Positions 42,600 to 51,798 of a DNA stretch of 64,000 nt are shown one piece after another. The notes under the pieces are model-generated. The model made no database searches. It was given only the letters and a program-made list of their open reading frames with translations, and was not told the DNA's origin. Source of the DNA: CAZENU01 sp965117035 (GTDB lineage Bacteria > Chloroflexota > Dehalococcoidia > Lucifugimonadales > CAZENU01); contig OZ220748.1 in NCBI GenBank assembly GCA_965117035.1, forward strand, positions 1,736,001 through 1,800,000, read 5' to 3'. The translations under genes and the position numbers were made by a program. Position 1 is the first letter of the stretch. Each line of letters opens with the position of its first letter.

Positions 42600-42629
42600 G
42601 TACCGGTGGTATGGCAGACTTATGAGAGA
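42600..42629 (+). pseudogene. stub of the AbiEii toxin gene
   Basis: Immediately after the AbiEi stop, a GTG opens a nine-codon frame (MSTGGMADL) that ends in TGA, in the place and spacing where AbiEii normally starts. Nothing downstream to 42797 resembles the nucleotidyltransferase. I infer deletion of the toxin. Confidence 0.4.
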
Positions 42630-42797
42630 GTCAGGCCTCACAGTTGCCAGGATCATCGGTCGCCGACGTCAGATCCGCTCATGCGTACTGACCCAACTAC
42701 CGTGCTTACGCGATCAACTTAGCAGGGCGTACAAAGTCCGAGGGCGAGTCACGCCGTTAATTCATGCCATCGGGAATACTCACTGAGCCTATAGCCG

Positions 42798-43706
42798 ATG
42801 ATTGAACGATTTACTGGTCAAGAAGGGCGCAGTACTGCAATCGAGGCACTTGGAAACCAGTCGGCGCTCCTTGGAGATGCTGGTCTTGTCGAGGCAGTGT
42901 ACGATCAGGCTGAAGTCCTTGGATTCGAGCCGGGCGAAACGCTCATCGAAGAGTCAGATCCAACCAACGACGCATACTTCATCCTTTCCGGAATCGTCTC
43001 GATTAGGGTAAATGGCCGGGAAGTAGCGGTTAGAACATCTGGACAACACGTCGGGGAAATGGCTGTCTTGGATCCAGGGCGACGAAGATCCGCATCCGCT
43101 GTTGCAGAGGATGACGTGGTGGTCGCTCGCGTGGATGCCTTGACACTAAACACAATTGCGGAATCATATCCACAACTATGGAGAAACATAGCCCGTGAGC
43201 TCTCTGAACGCCTTCGGCAAAGGAATCGTTACGTCCTTCCTATGAATCCCCGACCAGTTCTCTTCGTAGGCTGCTCAACCGAAGCTCTGGAAATCGGTCG
43301 CGAAATCCAAACTGCCTTGGACCACGACCCTATTGTCGTGAAGCCGTGGACTGACGGCATCTTTGATGCCGGCAGTTTTCCACTAGAGTCACTGGAGCGG
43401 GAACTGCCAAGAGTCGACTTCGCTGTCCTCGTTCTTTCTCCCGACGATATCGTGATCAGCCGAGACTCTGCGAGCGATGCTCCTCGGGACAATATTGTGT
43501 TCGAGTTGGGCTACTTTATGGGATCCCTGACTCGTTCGCGCACTTTCCTACTTGTTCCTCGGGGCATCGACTTCAAGTTGCCGACCGACCTGATAGGAAT
43601 AATCCCTCTATCGTACCGACCGGAGCTGGGGCCAGATACTGCCGCCGCCGTGGCAGGGGCATGCAATGAGTTGAGAAGGCTTATTCTGGCAAGTGGACCA
43701 CGTTAA
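42798..43706 (+). CDS. Pycsar effector: cyclic-nucleotide-binding domain fused to TIR
   Basis: A 302-residue effector (PycTIR-like). Residues 20-140 are a cNMP-binding domain (FEPGETLIEESDPTNDAYFI, the cassette GQHVGEMAVLDPGRRRSAS). Residues 151-300 are a TIR-like domain of the predicted nucleotide-binding type (VLFVGCSTEALEIGREIQTA; catalytic-type Glu236 in DNIVFELGYFMG). In Pycsar, binding of cUMP or cCMP activates the TIR to degrade NAD+, stopping phage growth. The nucleotidyl cyclase follows 23 bp downstream. Together they make a complete two-gene system. Confidence 0.87.
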   Translation: MIERFTGQEGRSTAIEALGNQSALLGDAGLVEAVYDQAEVLGFEPGETLIEESDPTNDAYFILSGIVSIRVNGREVAVRTSGQHVGEMAVLDPGRRRSASAVAEDDVVVARVDALTLNTIAESYPQLWRNIARELSERLRQRNRYVLPMNPRPVLFVGCSTEALEIGREIQTALDHDPIVVKPWTDGIFDAGSFPLESLERELPRVDFAVLVLSPDDIVISRDSASDAPRDNIVFELGYFMGSLTRSRTFLLVPRGIDFKLPTDLIGIIPLSYRPELGPDTAAAVAGACNELRRLILASGPR

Positions 43707-43729
43707 GAGACTTTCTCGGAGATTGAACT

Positions 43730-44422
43730 ATGTCACTTGGTGACGATCTGAATTCAGAAGTCAGAAAAATCCTCAGGGAGAGATGGACGACACGACAAGG
43801 AAGTGATGTCCCTGATCCAGAGGACTTGCGCCTAGGCAACGACGCCGTGTTGCTGGACGGCACGGTTCTCTACGCAGATCTAAATGGCTCGACCAACTTG
43901 GTCGAATCAAAGAAGCCGGAGTTTGCGGCTGAAGTCTACAAGTGCTTCTTAACATGCGCCGCCCGAATCATCCGAGCCGAAGGCGGAGAGATTACAGCGT
44001 ATGACGGCGACCGTATCATGGCTGTGTACCTAGGTGACTCCAAGAATACCGCCGCCGCCTCTACTGCTCTGAAGGTCAATTATTCGGTCACAGAGATAAT
44101 CAACCCTGCCATAAAGGACCAGTATCCTCGCTCTCCATACACTGTAAGACATGTAGTCGGCATTGATACAAGCAACCTTTTCGTGGCACGCATTGGAGTT
44201 CGCGGAGATAATGACCTTGTGTGGGTCGGCCGAGCTGCGAACTACGCAGCGAAGCTATCCGACGGATCTGGTCCGCCTAGTCAGATTACCGCAGATGTAT
44301 ACAACAAGATGAACGATTCATCGAAGTACAGCAAAGACGGCCGGCATATGTGGGTACAAGCTACCGCCCCAGCACTAGGAAACAAGACGATATACACGTC
44401 AGACTGGTGGAGGAGCATATAG
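43730..44422 (+). CDS. Pycsar nucleotidyl cyclase (PycC-like)
   Basis: A 230-residue stand-alone class III nucleotidyl cyclase. The metal-binding aspartates lie in VLYADLNGSTNLVE (Asp50) and YDGDRIMAVY (Asp94), with AARIIRAEGGEITA between; the second half has VGIDTSNLFVARIG and DLVWVGRAANYAAKLS, the usual cyclase end. It is preceded by a cNMP-TIR effector, the gene pair that defines Pycsar, so I infer a pyrimidine cyclase (cUMP or cCMP). The nucleotide made cannot be decided from sequence alone. Confidence 0.87.
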   Translation: MSLGDDLNSEVRKILRERWTTRQGSDVPDPEDLRLGNDAVLLDGTVLYADLNGSTNLVESKKPEFAAEVYKCFLTCAARIIRAEGGEITAYDGDRIMAVYLGDSKNTAAASTALKVNYSVTEIINPAIKDQYPRSPYTVRHVVGIDTSNLFVARIGVRGDNDLVWVGRAANYAAKLSDGSGPPSQITADVYNKMNDSSKYSKDGRHMWVQATAPALGNKTIYTSDWWRSI

Positions 44423-44745
44423 CGAACGTTTCAAGGTCATGTAGGTCATCGTATTCACCGAGGGTCAACGGGACCTCCCATCCAGGGATGACTGTGATCT
44501 AACCGCACGGGAGGTCAGGGGTGCTGCGAGCCCCAGTGTACCACCAACTCCCCTTGGTAAACTCGTCCCAAGAGTCCAGCCCACGGAATCACCCATGAAT
44601 AACCCTCCATGTCATCGTGCCGACCAACCGAATCCAGCTGGACTTGACTGGAGCCTTTTGCCTGACCACATGACTAGCGGTCGAAGGGTCTCTGGGCGAC
44701 GTAGAGCCCGACACTCGACAATCACAGGACGGACGATCGGTAGTC
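44423..44745. other. gene-free region
   Basis: About 320 bp after the Pycsar operon. I see no gene, clear terminator or repeat here. Confidence 0.4.
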
Positions 44746-45090
44746 TTACCGCTCAGTTCTCCGATTCTGCGTTTCCTTGATCCAACCGATCTGCTCGTCC
44801 ACCGGAAGGTGCAGCAGAGACCGCAAGGTATGAATACCGAATCCGTTTCCCTTGATAGGGTCGCCTATGGTCAGAATCAATGACCTCGCGTCCGGGGCGA
44901 GGTGAAGCAAACCCAGGACACGCGACACATAGGCACTTGAGACCCCGAGTTGGCGCGCGAGCTCCGCTCTGGAGCTGACCTCCCCCGTATCTAGGCGTTG
45001 CTGCCAATCGAGCGCTAGGGCGACTGGATTACGGCGATTTGGCCTTCTTGACGCCGGTGGCTTGCGCCTTGATACTGGCCGTGGAAGCTT
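44746..45090 (-). pseudogene. HTH protein remnant downstream of the decayed recombinase
   Basis: The frame reads ALALDWQQRLDTGEVSSRAE followed by LARQLGVSSAYVSRVLGLLHLAPDAR and LRSLLHLPVDEQIGWIKE, a ParB/recombinase-accessory type helix-turn-helix often encoded after serine recombinases. It directly follows the end of the decayed recombinase copy (its stop would be at 45089). No ATG exists at the domain start, so I call it a remnant with unknown start. Confidence 0.55.
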
Positions 45091-45582
45091 AAACCAGATC
45101 CAAGCGAAGGTACGTCCTGGCGGCCACACCGGCGAGCCAACGCCCCTGACAGACAGTAACTTCGGCTGTCTTCGTTGACCGATCGCTGACAGGAATCGGC
45201 ATCGTGTACTCGATCCCGACCTCCTGCTTGTTGAAGTCAATCCTCCTGATGAAAGAGCCGAGGAAGGTCTTGCGCTCAAGGAATGATGCGCTCTGCAGGA
45301 TCTCCTTTAGTTCTCCCAGGTGGTGACGAAACGCTACAGGGTCAGGGAGACTGTCGCCCCTCTGATTCGATTTTCTCTTCCCTGCGTGTTACCTGGTGTT
45401 TGCTGTACCTATTCCAGACAATCGTACCCACGCATGCCTCGTTCCTCAGCATGTTGTTGATGCTGGTGATCTGGAAGTGCCTTCCATGGCGCGTCCTCGA
45501 CCCTAGCTCGCAATCAGCTTTGCGCCCTGGCCGCGGGCTGCCAGTTCTAACGCCCTCTTCACGACCGGAGCTTCCCCCTCAT

Positions 45583-46908
45583 GGAGACCTTTGCATATTT
45601 CATGCGGCACGCCGACAGTTGGGCCAACCGATTGAGGAAATGCGTTATGCACCGAGAAGAGAGTCCTCCAACGTTCGCCGATGCCTTGATGCCAGAGGAT
45701 CTGGGCCGAAACAAGAGGTTGGATCGGATCGACGAGATGTTGGACTGGGAGCCTGTGGCTCGTCTGGTGTCGGAGATTCACTCGTCGAAGCGTGGAGCGC
45801 CGAGCTATCGACCGCTGGCGATGGTAAAGGTGTTGCTGCTGGAGCAGTGGTACACGCTATCGGACCCGGAGATGGAAGAGGCGCTGGGAGACCGTCTCTC
45901 CTTCCGACGGTTCGTGGGGCTGGGGATTGACGACGGCACTCCAGACCATTCGACCATAAGCCGGTTCCGTTCCAAATTGGGCAAGGACAAGAGCGCTCAG
46001 TTGTTTGAGGAGATAAACGGTCAGTTGGCGGGTCATGGGATGATGGTCAAAGAGGGGACGTTGCTGGATGCGACTCTTGTGGAGGCTCAGGCGCGTCGTC
46101 CGTCGCGGCAGCAAGGAAATGGAGCGAAGAGCAGCTTGGACAGCGATGCCGATTGGAGCTACAGCCAGCGTGGCAGCCAGACCCATTTCGGATACAAGGT
46201 GCATATCGGCGTAGATGAGGGTTCTGGGCTGATCCGTCAGGCGGTTCTGACGCCAGCCAAGGTGTACGAGAGCCAGGTAGCAGACCAGTTGTTGAGCGGA
46301 GACGAGAGTGCGGTATACGCCGACCGTGCGTACGAGTCCAAACACAGACGCAAGCGCTTGAGTGAGCAGGGGATCAAAGATCGGATCATGCACCGTTCCC
46401 ACAAGCACCAGCGGGAGTTGCCATACTGGCAGAAGCGTCGCAACGAGTTGATCGAGCCGATTCGTCGGGCCGTGGAGAGGGTATTAGGGACATGGAAGCG
46501 CAGCTACGCCTACCGCCGGGTGCGCTACCGGGGGTTGGAGCGCAACACGGTGGAGGTGTTGTTCAAGGCGATGGCCTACAACCTCAGGCGGGCCGACAGG
46601 CTAACTGTGCCCTGTGCATGAAAGACGGCAGAGAACGAGCTGACACAGGGGGTGAACAACCCACAGAGCACCCAGCCCCCTTACCATCGAGGCCGACCGA
46701 TGCCCGACCACACGATCATCGCTTCCCCAAGCCCGTGCGGCCGGTCCGATAACGCTGAGGCTCCAGCACCAAAAGGAGAGCCGACGCCGAGGGACCATAG
46801 ATTCAAAGGTCTCCGCAGGCGGGAACCCAAGGACGGGGGCTCCCAGGTACGGAATCGACGCACGTCCACCACTGTTCGCCGCAACCAAGGGGTTACGCAA
46901 AGGTCTCC
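45583..46908 (+). mobile_element. IS5-family insertion sequence with 4-bp target duplication
   Basis: A 1326-bp element. The ends are inverted: GGAGACCTTTGC at 45583-45594 and GCAAAGGTCTCC at 46897-46908. TCAT is duplicated on both sides (45579-45582 and 46909-46912), and the uninterrupted relative at 25728 has one TCAT. It carries one intact transposase. A second CAAAGGTCTCC at 46804-46814 looks like an inner copy of the right end. The 287 bp after the transposase hold no gene. Confidence 0.85.
45647..46621 (+). CDS. IS5-family DDE transposase
   Basis: A 324-residue DDE transposase. The N-terminal DUF772-like region reads RLDRIDEMLDWEPVARLVSE and MVKVLLLEQWYTLSDPEMEE, then TPDHSTISRFRSKLG. 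Catalytic positions are Asp in GTLLDATLVEAQ, Asp in AVYADRAYESK and Glu in RRAVERVLGTWKRSY, the IS5 pattern. ATG 45647 is preferred because GAGG precedes it and the family N-terminus begins there; longer starts exist from 45581. The frame is intact, so the element may still move. Confidence 0.9.
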   Translation: MHREESPPTFADALMPEDLGRNKRLDRIDEMLDWEPVARLVSEIHSSKRGAPSYRPLAMVKVLLLEQWYTLSDPEMEEALGDRLSFRRFVGLGIDDGTPDHSTISRFRSKLGKDKSAQLFEEINGQLAGHGMMVKEGTLLDATLVEAQARRPSRQQGNGAKSSLDSDADWSYSQRGSQTHFGYKVHIGVDEGSGLIRQAVLTPAKVYESQVADQLLSGDESAVYADRAYESKHRRKRLSEQGIKDRIMHRSHKHQRELPYWQKRRNELIEPIRRAVERVLGTWKRSYAYRRVRYRGLERNTVEVLFKAMAYNLRRADRLTVPCA

Positions 46909-47075
46909 TCATGCGGGATCAGGTTAGATCTGGGGGAACCACCATGTGACTCCAAGGATCTTCCGACCCACGCCCGACTGAGCTCACCGAGCCGCTCCGG
47001 ACAGACGTTAGGTGGTGGATTCGGAGGTCCCGGACCTCGTTCTACGCTCCGAACACTGCTTGTTCTCGATCCCAA

Positions 47076-48041
47076 TCAACGAGCGTCGTTCTCCGATCGG
47101 CGCAATCGCCACGAGGTCACGATGAGGAGGAGCACCCCTAGTACGAGCAGCCCTACGGAGTGAGTCGCCGGGACCGCTGTTGGGGTCAGTGTGGGCATCG
47201 CAGTTGGTGCGGGTGTTGGCGTAGGCTGTGATGTGGGCGTGGCCGTTGGGGTTGCCGTTGCCGTGGGCGTTGGAGTCGGCGTCGGAACGACCGACCGCAA
47301 TCGATGGCTGTCGACAACTTCGTTACCGCCGGGTTCGTAGTATTCTGCAATCACGTCGTCGCCGCCCTGCACCCAGACAGCGCCATCGCCCGATCCGGCA
47401 AAGAAACTGTCCCCGATGACAAACACTTCTCCGCGGAAGAGGCCGGTGTCGGAGGCCGGTCTGTGATCCGTCTCGCTGGCCACCTCGAACAGAGCGATCC
47501 ATTCGCCCCCTGGGTCTGACGTACTCGTGACTCGCGCCACACGATCCGATGATGAGAATATATCGACCCCGTCAAAAGTGAACCGCACAACCAGCGTGCT
47601 GGACGCGTCGATGTCGTAGGGCAGTTCGATGTGCCCTGGTTCAAAGTCGAAGTCGGAGACGAGGTTTGGCACACCGTTGACTTGGGCCATGACCGTCAGG
47701 AGCGGAGTGTTTTCGGGATAGTCAGTGTCGTACCCGTCGGCGGACAGAGTATGGACAGACGAGTGCGGTGAACCTGAGATCAGGTCCCAAACCTCGTAGG
47801 CCTCTACAGGCTCCGGGATGTTAGTCCAGGTCGCAACACCGGTATTGGAGCCGTGCAGATCGGCGTCTTTGATCAGGACGACGACAAGATCGCCGGACTC
47901 CAAGCTCCCAGGGACGCTGCCGCCGCCGCCCTGGATCTGCACCGTGCGATCGGTCAGTTGAGCGGAGAGGGGCCAGACATTGACCACAAGCCAAATGATA
48001 GCGATGCCGAGATAGAGGGCCGTCGTTCGGGTCCGCCTCAT
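47076..48041 (-). CDS. secreted/surface protein with Pro-Thr stalk and C-terminal membrane anchor
   Basis: A 321-residue protein: signal peptide (ALYLGIAIIWLVVNVWPLSA), a beta-rich domain of about 210 residues, a Pro/Thr/Ala repeat stalk (PTPTPTATATPTATPTSQPT and on), then one hydrophobic helix (VGLLVLGVLLLIVTSW) and a basic tail. The layout indicates an extracellular domain held by the C-terminal helix. The globular domain is not recognised. The next gene upstream overlaps its start by 4 nt, so they form an operon. Confidence 0.75.
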   Translation of the reverse strand: MRRTRTTALYLGIAIIWLVVNVWPLSAQLTDRTVQIQGGGGSVPGSLESGDLVVVLIKDADLHGSNTGVATWTNIPEPVEAYEVWDLISGSPHSSVHTLSADGYDTDYPENTPLLTVMAQVNGVPNLVSDFDFEPGHIELPYDIDASSTLVVRFTFDGVDIFSSSDRVARVTSTSDPGGEWIALFEVASETDHRPASDTGLFRGEVFVIGDSFFAGSGDGAVWVQGGDDVIAEYYEPGGNEVVDSHRLRSVVPTPTPTPTATATPTATPTSQPTPTPAPTAMPTLTPTAVPATHSVGLLVLGVLLLIVTSWRLRRSENDAR

Positions 48042-48361
48042 CGGACGGCCTCGGTGTACACGAGCAGCAGGCCGTCTTCACGCGCAACGCGGATGGCTTG
48101 GCCCATGCAGTCAACATTCAGTGCGAACTCGCGATCCGGCAAGTGGGGGTGGTCCGGGTCGCCGAACTTCTGCAAGTGCTCCTTGGTGCCGACGAGGGCG
48201 GTGACCGATTCGAGATCCGGTTCCCAAAGGTTCTTGACGTAAAGTGCCCACACTTCGTCCTCGTCGGTCCGCATCTTGCCCTCCAAGCCCGTCGCGAAGA
48301 TTGTGAGGATACGTCGCCTGCCTTTCATCACAGGAGCGGCCGTCCCCGATGCGATCGCCAA
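48038..48361 (-). CDS. hypothetical protein
   Basis: A protein of up to 107 residues (ATG 48328 would give 96). It contains EDEVWALYVKNLWEPDLESV and EHLQKFGDPDHPHLPDREFA, with no recognised domain. It overlaps the surface-protein gene by 4 nt and is co-transcribed with it. Its role is unknown. Confidence 0.6.
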   Translation of the reverse strand: MAIASGTAAPVMKGRRRILTIFATGLEGKMRTDEDEVWALYVKNLWEPDLESVTALVGTKEHLQKFGDPDHPHLPDREFALNVDCMGQAIRVAREDGLLLVYTEAVR

Positions 48362-49259
48362 GGAGCCCGCTTAGACCCTATTGGCGCTACGGGCCAGAGA
48401 GACGCCGACGGTGCCGGCCAGCATCGACTGGATCAGCGTTCGGCCCTCAACGTCCGCCCTGGAGAGCTTGAAGGAGAATCTGCCTAGGTAGAAGCCGTTC
48501 GGCTCTATTCTCCGGATTTTCGCCTTCCTGTGATGCGGACCCGACTGGCATACAGCGTCGATACGCTAATCCCACCTAGGTGAAGGCTTCTTCACCGCAT
48601 GGGTGACTATAGCACACTTCTAGTGTGGCGCGCCTTGCGCCCACGAGGTGAGGATAGCGCAACGTTGAGTGTGAAGAAGAGCGAATGACGAATGGGAGTA
48701 TCCTGCTAGGAGTAACAGGAACCCTGAACTGAGATACACTTGAGGGCGCAGATCAGGAATCTTGACCTTATACAATCGCAGAGGAGTTGTGAAGGGAGTC
48801 TCAAGCGGCTGTTGGAGGGAGCCACAGAAGGGAGTGCGACAGATGTTTCTGACAGCCATCAGCGCGCGTAAGGTACGTAAGGTAGAGGAGGTGATCAGGC
48901 CCCTTTGGAGCGACATTCAGTGCCCAGGCCGTTTCCCCCGCATACCCGCAGCCTAGACGAAGAGGTACGTCAGTACCAGAGCCGAGCACTATCAGACGCT
49001 AGGCGTGGCTGCTGTAGGATGGACCCCGTTGAGGGTCAAAGGGGGCAAACAAGGTGATCAGGCGGCTGTGGTACGGGGTGCCTTGGTTCTGGGCAGGGCG
49101 GAGAGTGCAGGTTGGGCTCGGATTGGGGACGGTGGAGATATGGTCGGCGATAATCGCCCTGGGGCAGGCCTGGCAGTACATGGCGAGTCTGGGACCGAGG
49201 CTGTCGAGGTGCTCGACAGATGACTCGACGCGGCAGCCACAGAGCAGGAGCCGTACCCC
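48362..49259. other. gene-poor region before the IS graveyard
   Basis: No convincing gene. On the minus strand, 48371-48490 reads RFSFKLSRADVEGRTLIQSM and then LAGTVGVSLARSANRV before a stop; it could be the 3' end of a lost gene. Otherwise I see nothing. Confidence 0.4.
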
Positions 49260-49262
49260 GAC

Positions 49263-49638
49263 ATGATGGCCGACCTGCTGCGCGTCAAGGTGGCTGCCCG
49301 CAGGGAGCGATGCCTGACCACGAGGACGTGGATGGCCCACCTGCCCTCCCAGCGCATCCTGGAGCAGTTCGACTTCGCCTTCCAGCCCTCCATCGACGAG
49401 CACCAGGTCAAGGAGCTTGCAACGGCGGCCTTCGTGTCAGAGGCGACCGACCTCCTGCTGTGGGCCCCCGGGAGTGTGCAGGACACTCTTGGCATTGGCC
49501 CAGCGGTCCATCGAGAACGGGTACGGGGCCTACTTCGTGCGTGCCTACGATCTGATGGAGGACCTGAGGAATACCCGGGCCGAGCACCGGTTAGATCGGC
49601 GGATGAGGGTCTACCTCGCGCTCAAGGTGCTCATCTGA
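49263..49638 (+). pseudogene. IS21-type IstB helper ATPase remnant
   Basis: The first frame reads PSQRILEQFDFAFQPSIDEH then QVKELATAAFVSEATDLLLW, and a second frame continues GPPGVCRTLLALAQRSIENG then YGAYFVRAYDLMEDLR and RMRVYLALKVLI, matching IstB. The P-loop GPPGVGKTH has become GPPGVCRTL, and a frameshift lies near 49460. The partner istA is absent. Confidence 0.75.
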
Positions 49639-49663
49639 TCTCGTTCAGATAGATGCTGTATAC

Positions 49664-50260
49664 ATGGTGCAAGCCGTGCTGAAGATGCGTGAGCGGTATC
49701 CAAGGTGGGGCAAGGACAAGTTGGTGGTGCTCCTGAGAGCTGCTGGGTGGACGGTGTCGACATCGATGGTAGGCAGGATACTGAAGCGAGCCAAGGAGAC
49801 AGGGCTGCTAAGGGGCCTTTGGTCGCGACCATATCGGTACGCTAGCGGGCGTGCAATCGCGCTACCCCATCCCCAAGCCCAGGCAGTACACGGTGAGCGC
49901 ACCCGGAGACCTGGTCGAGGTCGACACCCTGGACGTTCGACCGATACCGGGGAGTCGTGCTCAAGCACTACGCCGGGCGGGACCTGGCCTCATGCTGGGA
50001 CGTGCTGGGTACCTACAGCCGGGCTACTGCCACCACAGCCGCGTCGTTCCTGGCACAGCTGATGGACAGGATGCCGTTCGATGTCAGGGGCGATACAGGT
50101 CGACGGAGGAAGCGAGTTCGCCGCGGAGTGCGAGCGTCGGGGGTTAGACTATTCGTGCTCCCTCACCGATCGCCGAAGCTCAATGGCCACGTCGAGCGCA
50201 CAGCGCACTCACGCCGAGGAGTCCCACGAACTATGGAACCTCTGAACAACTCGCCGTAGC
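49664..50260 (+). pseudogene. IS481-like integrase-core transposase remnant
   Basis: The first frame reads MRERYPRWGKDKLVVLLRAA and STSMVGRILKRAKETGLLRG (helix-turn-helix), then shifted frames give YPIPKPRQYTVSAPGDLVEV with catalytic DTLD, HYAGRDLASCWDVLGTYSRA, and IQVDGGSEFAAECERRGLDY with the second catalytic Asp. At least two frameshifts break it. The gap 50261-50661 after it shows nothing recognisable. Confidence 0.72.
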
Positions 50261-50661
50261 GTAGGGTGAGGCTGATTCGAGCGGTTTAGGGAGAACATGA
50301 AGCCCCCTGCGCCACCCTTGACGGGGATTGTGTCGTCCTGTTCTTGCTCCTGGCGGGGGTTTTTGCCCTTGCCAGCCCTATTGGGCACACCTATACACCA
50401 TGCTCGGCGCTCGGCGCACGCCGCCGTCGCTGCCGAACTCGTCGATCGTCAGCTGCGGGTCTTGCTGCCCTCGCCGACATCTATGACAACAGGTCTGGCG
50501 AACCGTCGAGCGTTGTCCATATCGCCCGACGACTCCGTGCCAAGAGGCCGTAAGCCTAGATTCCCCACCTGAATGAGAAGAGTACCTCGTTGGCGCCCGC
50601 CGTGAAGGGGGCTAAGATGTTTCGAGAAAGAGCGAGACGATTACCAACGAGGTGCACCTAC

Positions 50662-51020
50662 TATGAGGCAAGGTATCCTGCCGTTCCAGTACGACGAGGA
50701 GAAGAGTTCGCCTGGTATGATGGGGCTGTCGGGTCTGATGCCGTACCTGGAGTTGGTGCACGCATCCGGGGTCATCTGTAGAGCGCCACGTTGCACTGCG
50801 CGAGGGAGGACAGGGCGGGACAGACAGCCAGATGATCACCTCACTGATACTGCATGGAGTTGTCCGGCAGAGGTTGGCACAAGGTGTTTGGAGTGGTGAC
50901 CAACCGAGACCTTCCGGGGGACGAGGTGATCTGGTGGTCGAGGCAGAGGTGCGGCAAGGGCGAGGAGGTCCACGGCGTTCTCAAGAGTGATGCTAACCCC
51001 GGGTCGCGCGGACCCGTGGG
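50662..51020 (+). pseudogene. internally deleted IS1380-family transposase
   Basis: The start MRQGILPFQYDEEKSSPGMM and, after a shift, SVERHVALREGGQGGTDSQM match the IS1380 N-terminus. At about 50860 it jumps to GRGWHKVFGVVTNRDLPGDE, VIWWSRQRCGKGEEVHGVLK from the C-terminal third, so most of the catalytic core is deleted. Confidence 0.75.
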
Positions 51021-51255
51021 CTGACTTGCCCAAATCCCCCACCTAACATTGTTGGGGGATGCTTGCAGGGCATAGTCGGTGTCTACCAAGAGTGCCGCAT
51101 GACATAATCGGGCGTGTACCGGGTCTGGGACGAGACCTTTGAGCGTATCGGCAACGCTCGCTCGACCATTATGGGCTGTTCTCAACCCGAAGAAGGCATG
51201 GCTGGGCTTGGCAACTCAACTGAGTCGCCTTCAACCGATGGTCGAGCAGAGCGAT

Positions 51256-51798
51256 CTACGCCGGGGACGGCTCGGGAGCCAGCGCCAATATCCTACGGCG
51301 CGCCAGCAGCAGCAACTCGTATGAGGGATGGCCACGGGCAAGACGGATGATCAGTCTCCTGGCGTGACGCAGCACCCGGCCTGGCAAGGAGATCAGCGCG
51401 AAGCGGACTGCCTTCAGACGCCTGCTCGCCCACTGTCCCCCCAACACCAGCCGCTTCATCGCGGAGTTCAGGTTGAAAGTCAGCACCGCTATGGCCCACC
51501 ATGCGGCGTTGGCGCCGAACAGGCCCGACGGCAGCCTGCCCCCGGCAAGGTCACTCTTGAGAACGCCGTGGACCTCCTCGCCCTTGCCGCACCTCTGCCT
51601 CGACCACCAGATCACCTCGTCCCCCGGAAGGTCCCGGTTGGTCACCACTCCAAACACCTTGTGCCAACCTCTGCCGGACAACTCCATGGCAGCAAAGGGC
51701 AACTCCATCTGACCCTCCATTCCTGGCATCGGCTGTTCGGTCAACCGCTCTCTGGTAGCTAAGAACCGGTACTGCCGGAGCTGGGTCGCCTGAATCAC
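51256..51798 (-). pseudogene. IS1380-family transposase C-terminal fragment
   Basis: An open frame of 180 residues with GWHKVFGVVTNRDLPGDEVI, GEEVHGVLKSDLAGGRLPSG, AAWWAIAVLTFNLNSAMKRL and the basic end GRVLRHARRLIIRLARGHPS, the last third of IS1380 transposases. It is inverted relative to the copy at 50662-51020; 50862-50988 and 51553-51681 form a near-identical inverted repeat. The catalytic N-terminal part is absent. Confidence 0.78.

Larger units (their letters stand above)
45140..46965 (-). pseudogene. second, decayed copy of recombinase 1, interrupted by an IS
   Basis: Segments 45140-45370 and 45371-45578 closely match 24710-24935 and 25503-25730, so about 565 bp of the middle are deleted. 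After the IS, 46909-46965 (TCATGCGG.ATCAG, ACCACCATGTGACTCCA) continues the match to about 25728-25785. Frames are broken. The match begins at the same GAGCCAAC that forms the tRNA-Asn 3' end in copy 1, which suggests the boundary of an attachment site. Confidence 0.85.

Noticed and set aside
42627..42629. TGA after nine codons of the AbiEii stub as possible Sec.
   Set aside because: No AbiEii similarity continues in any frame after it.
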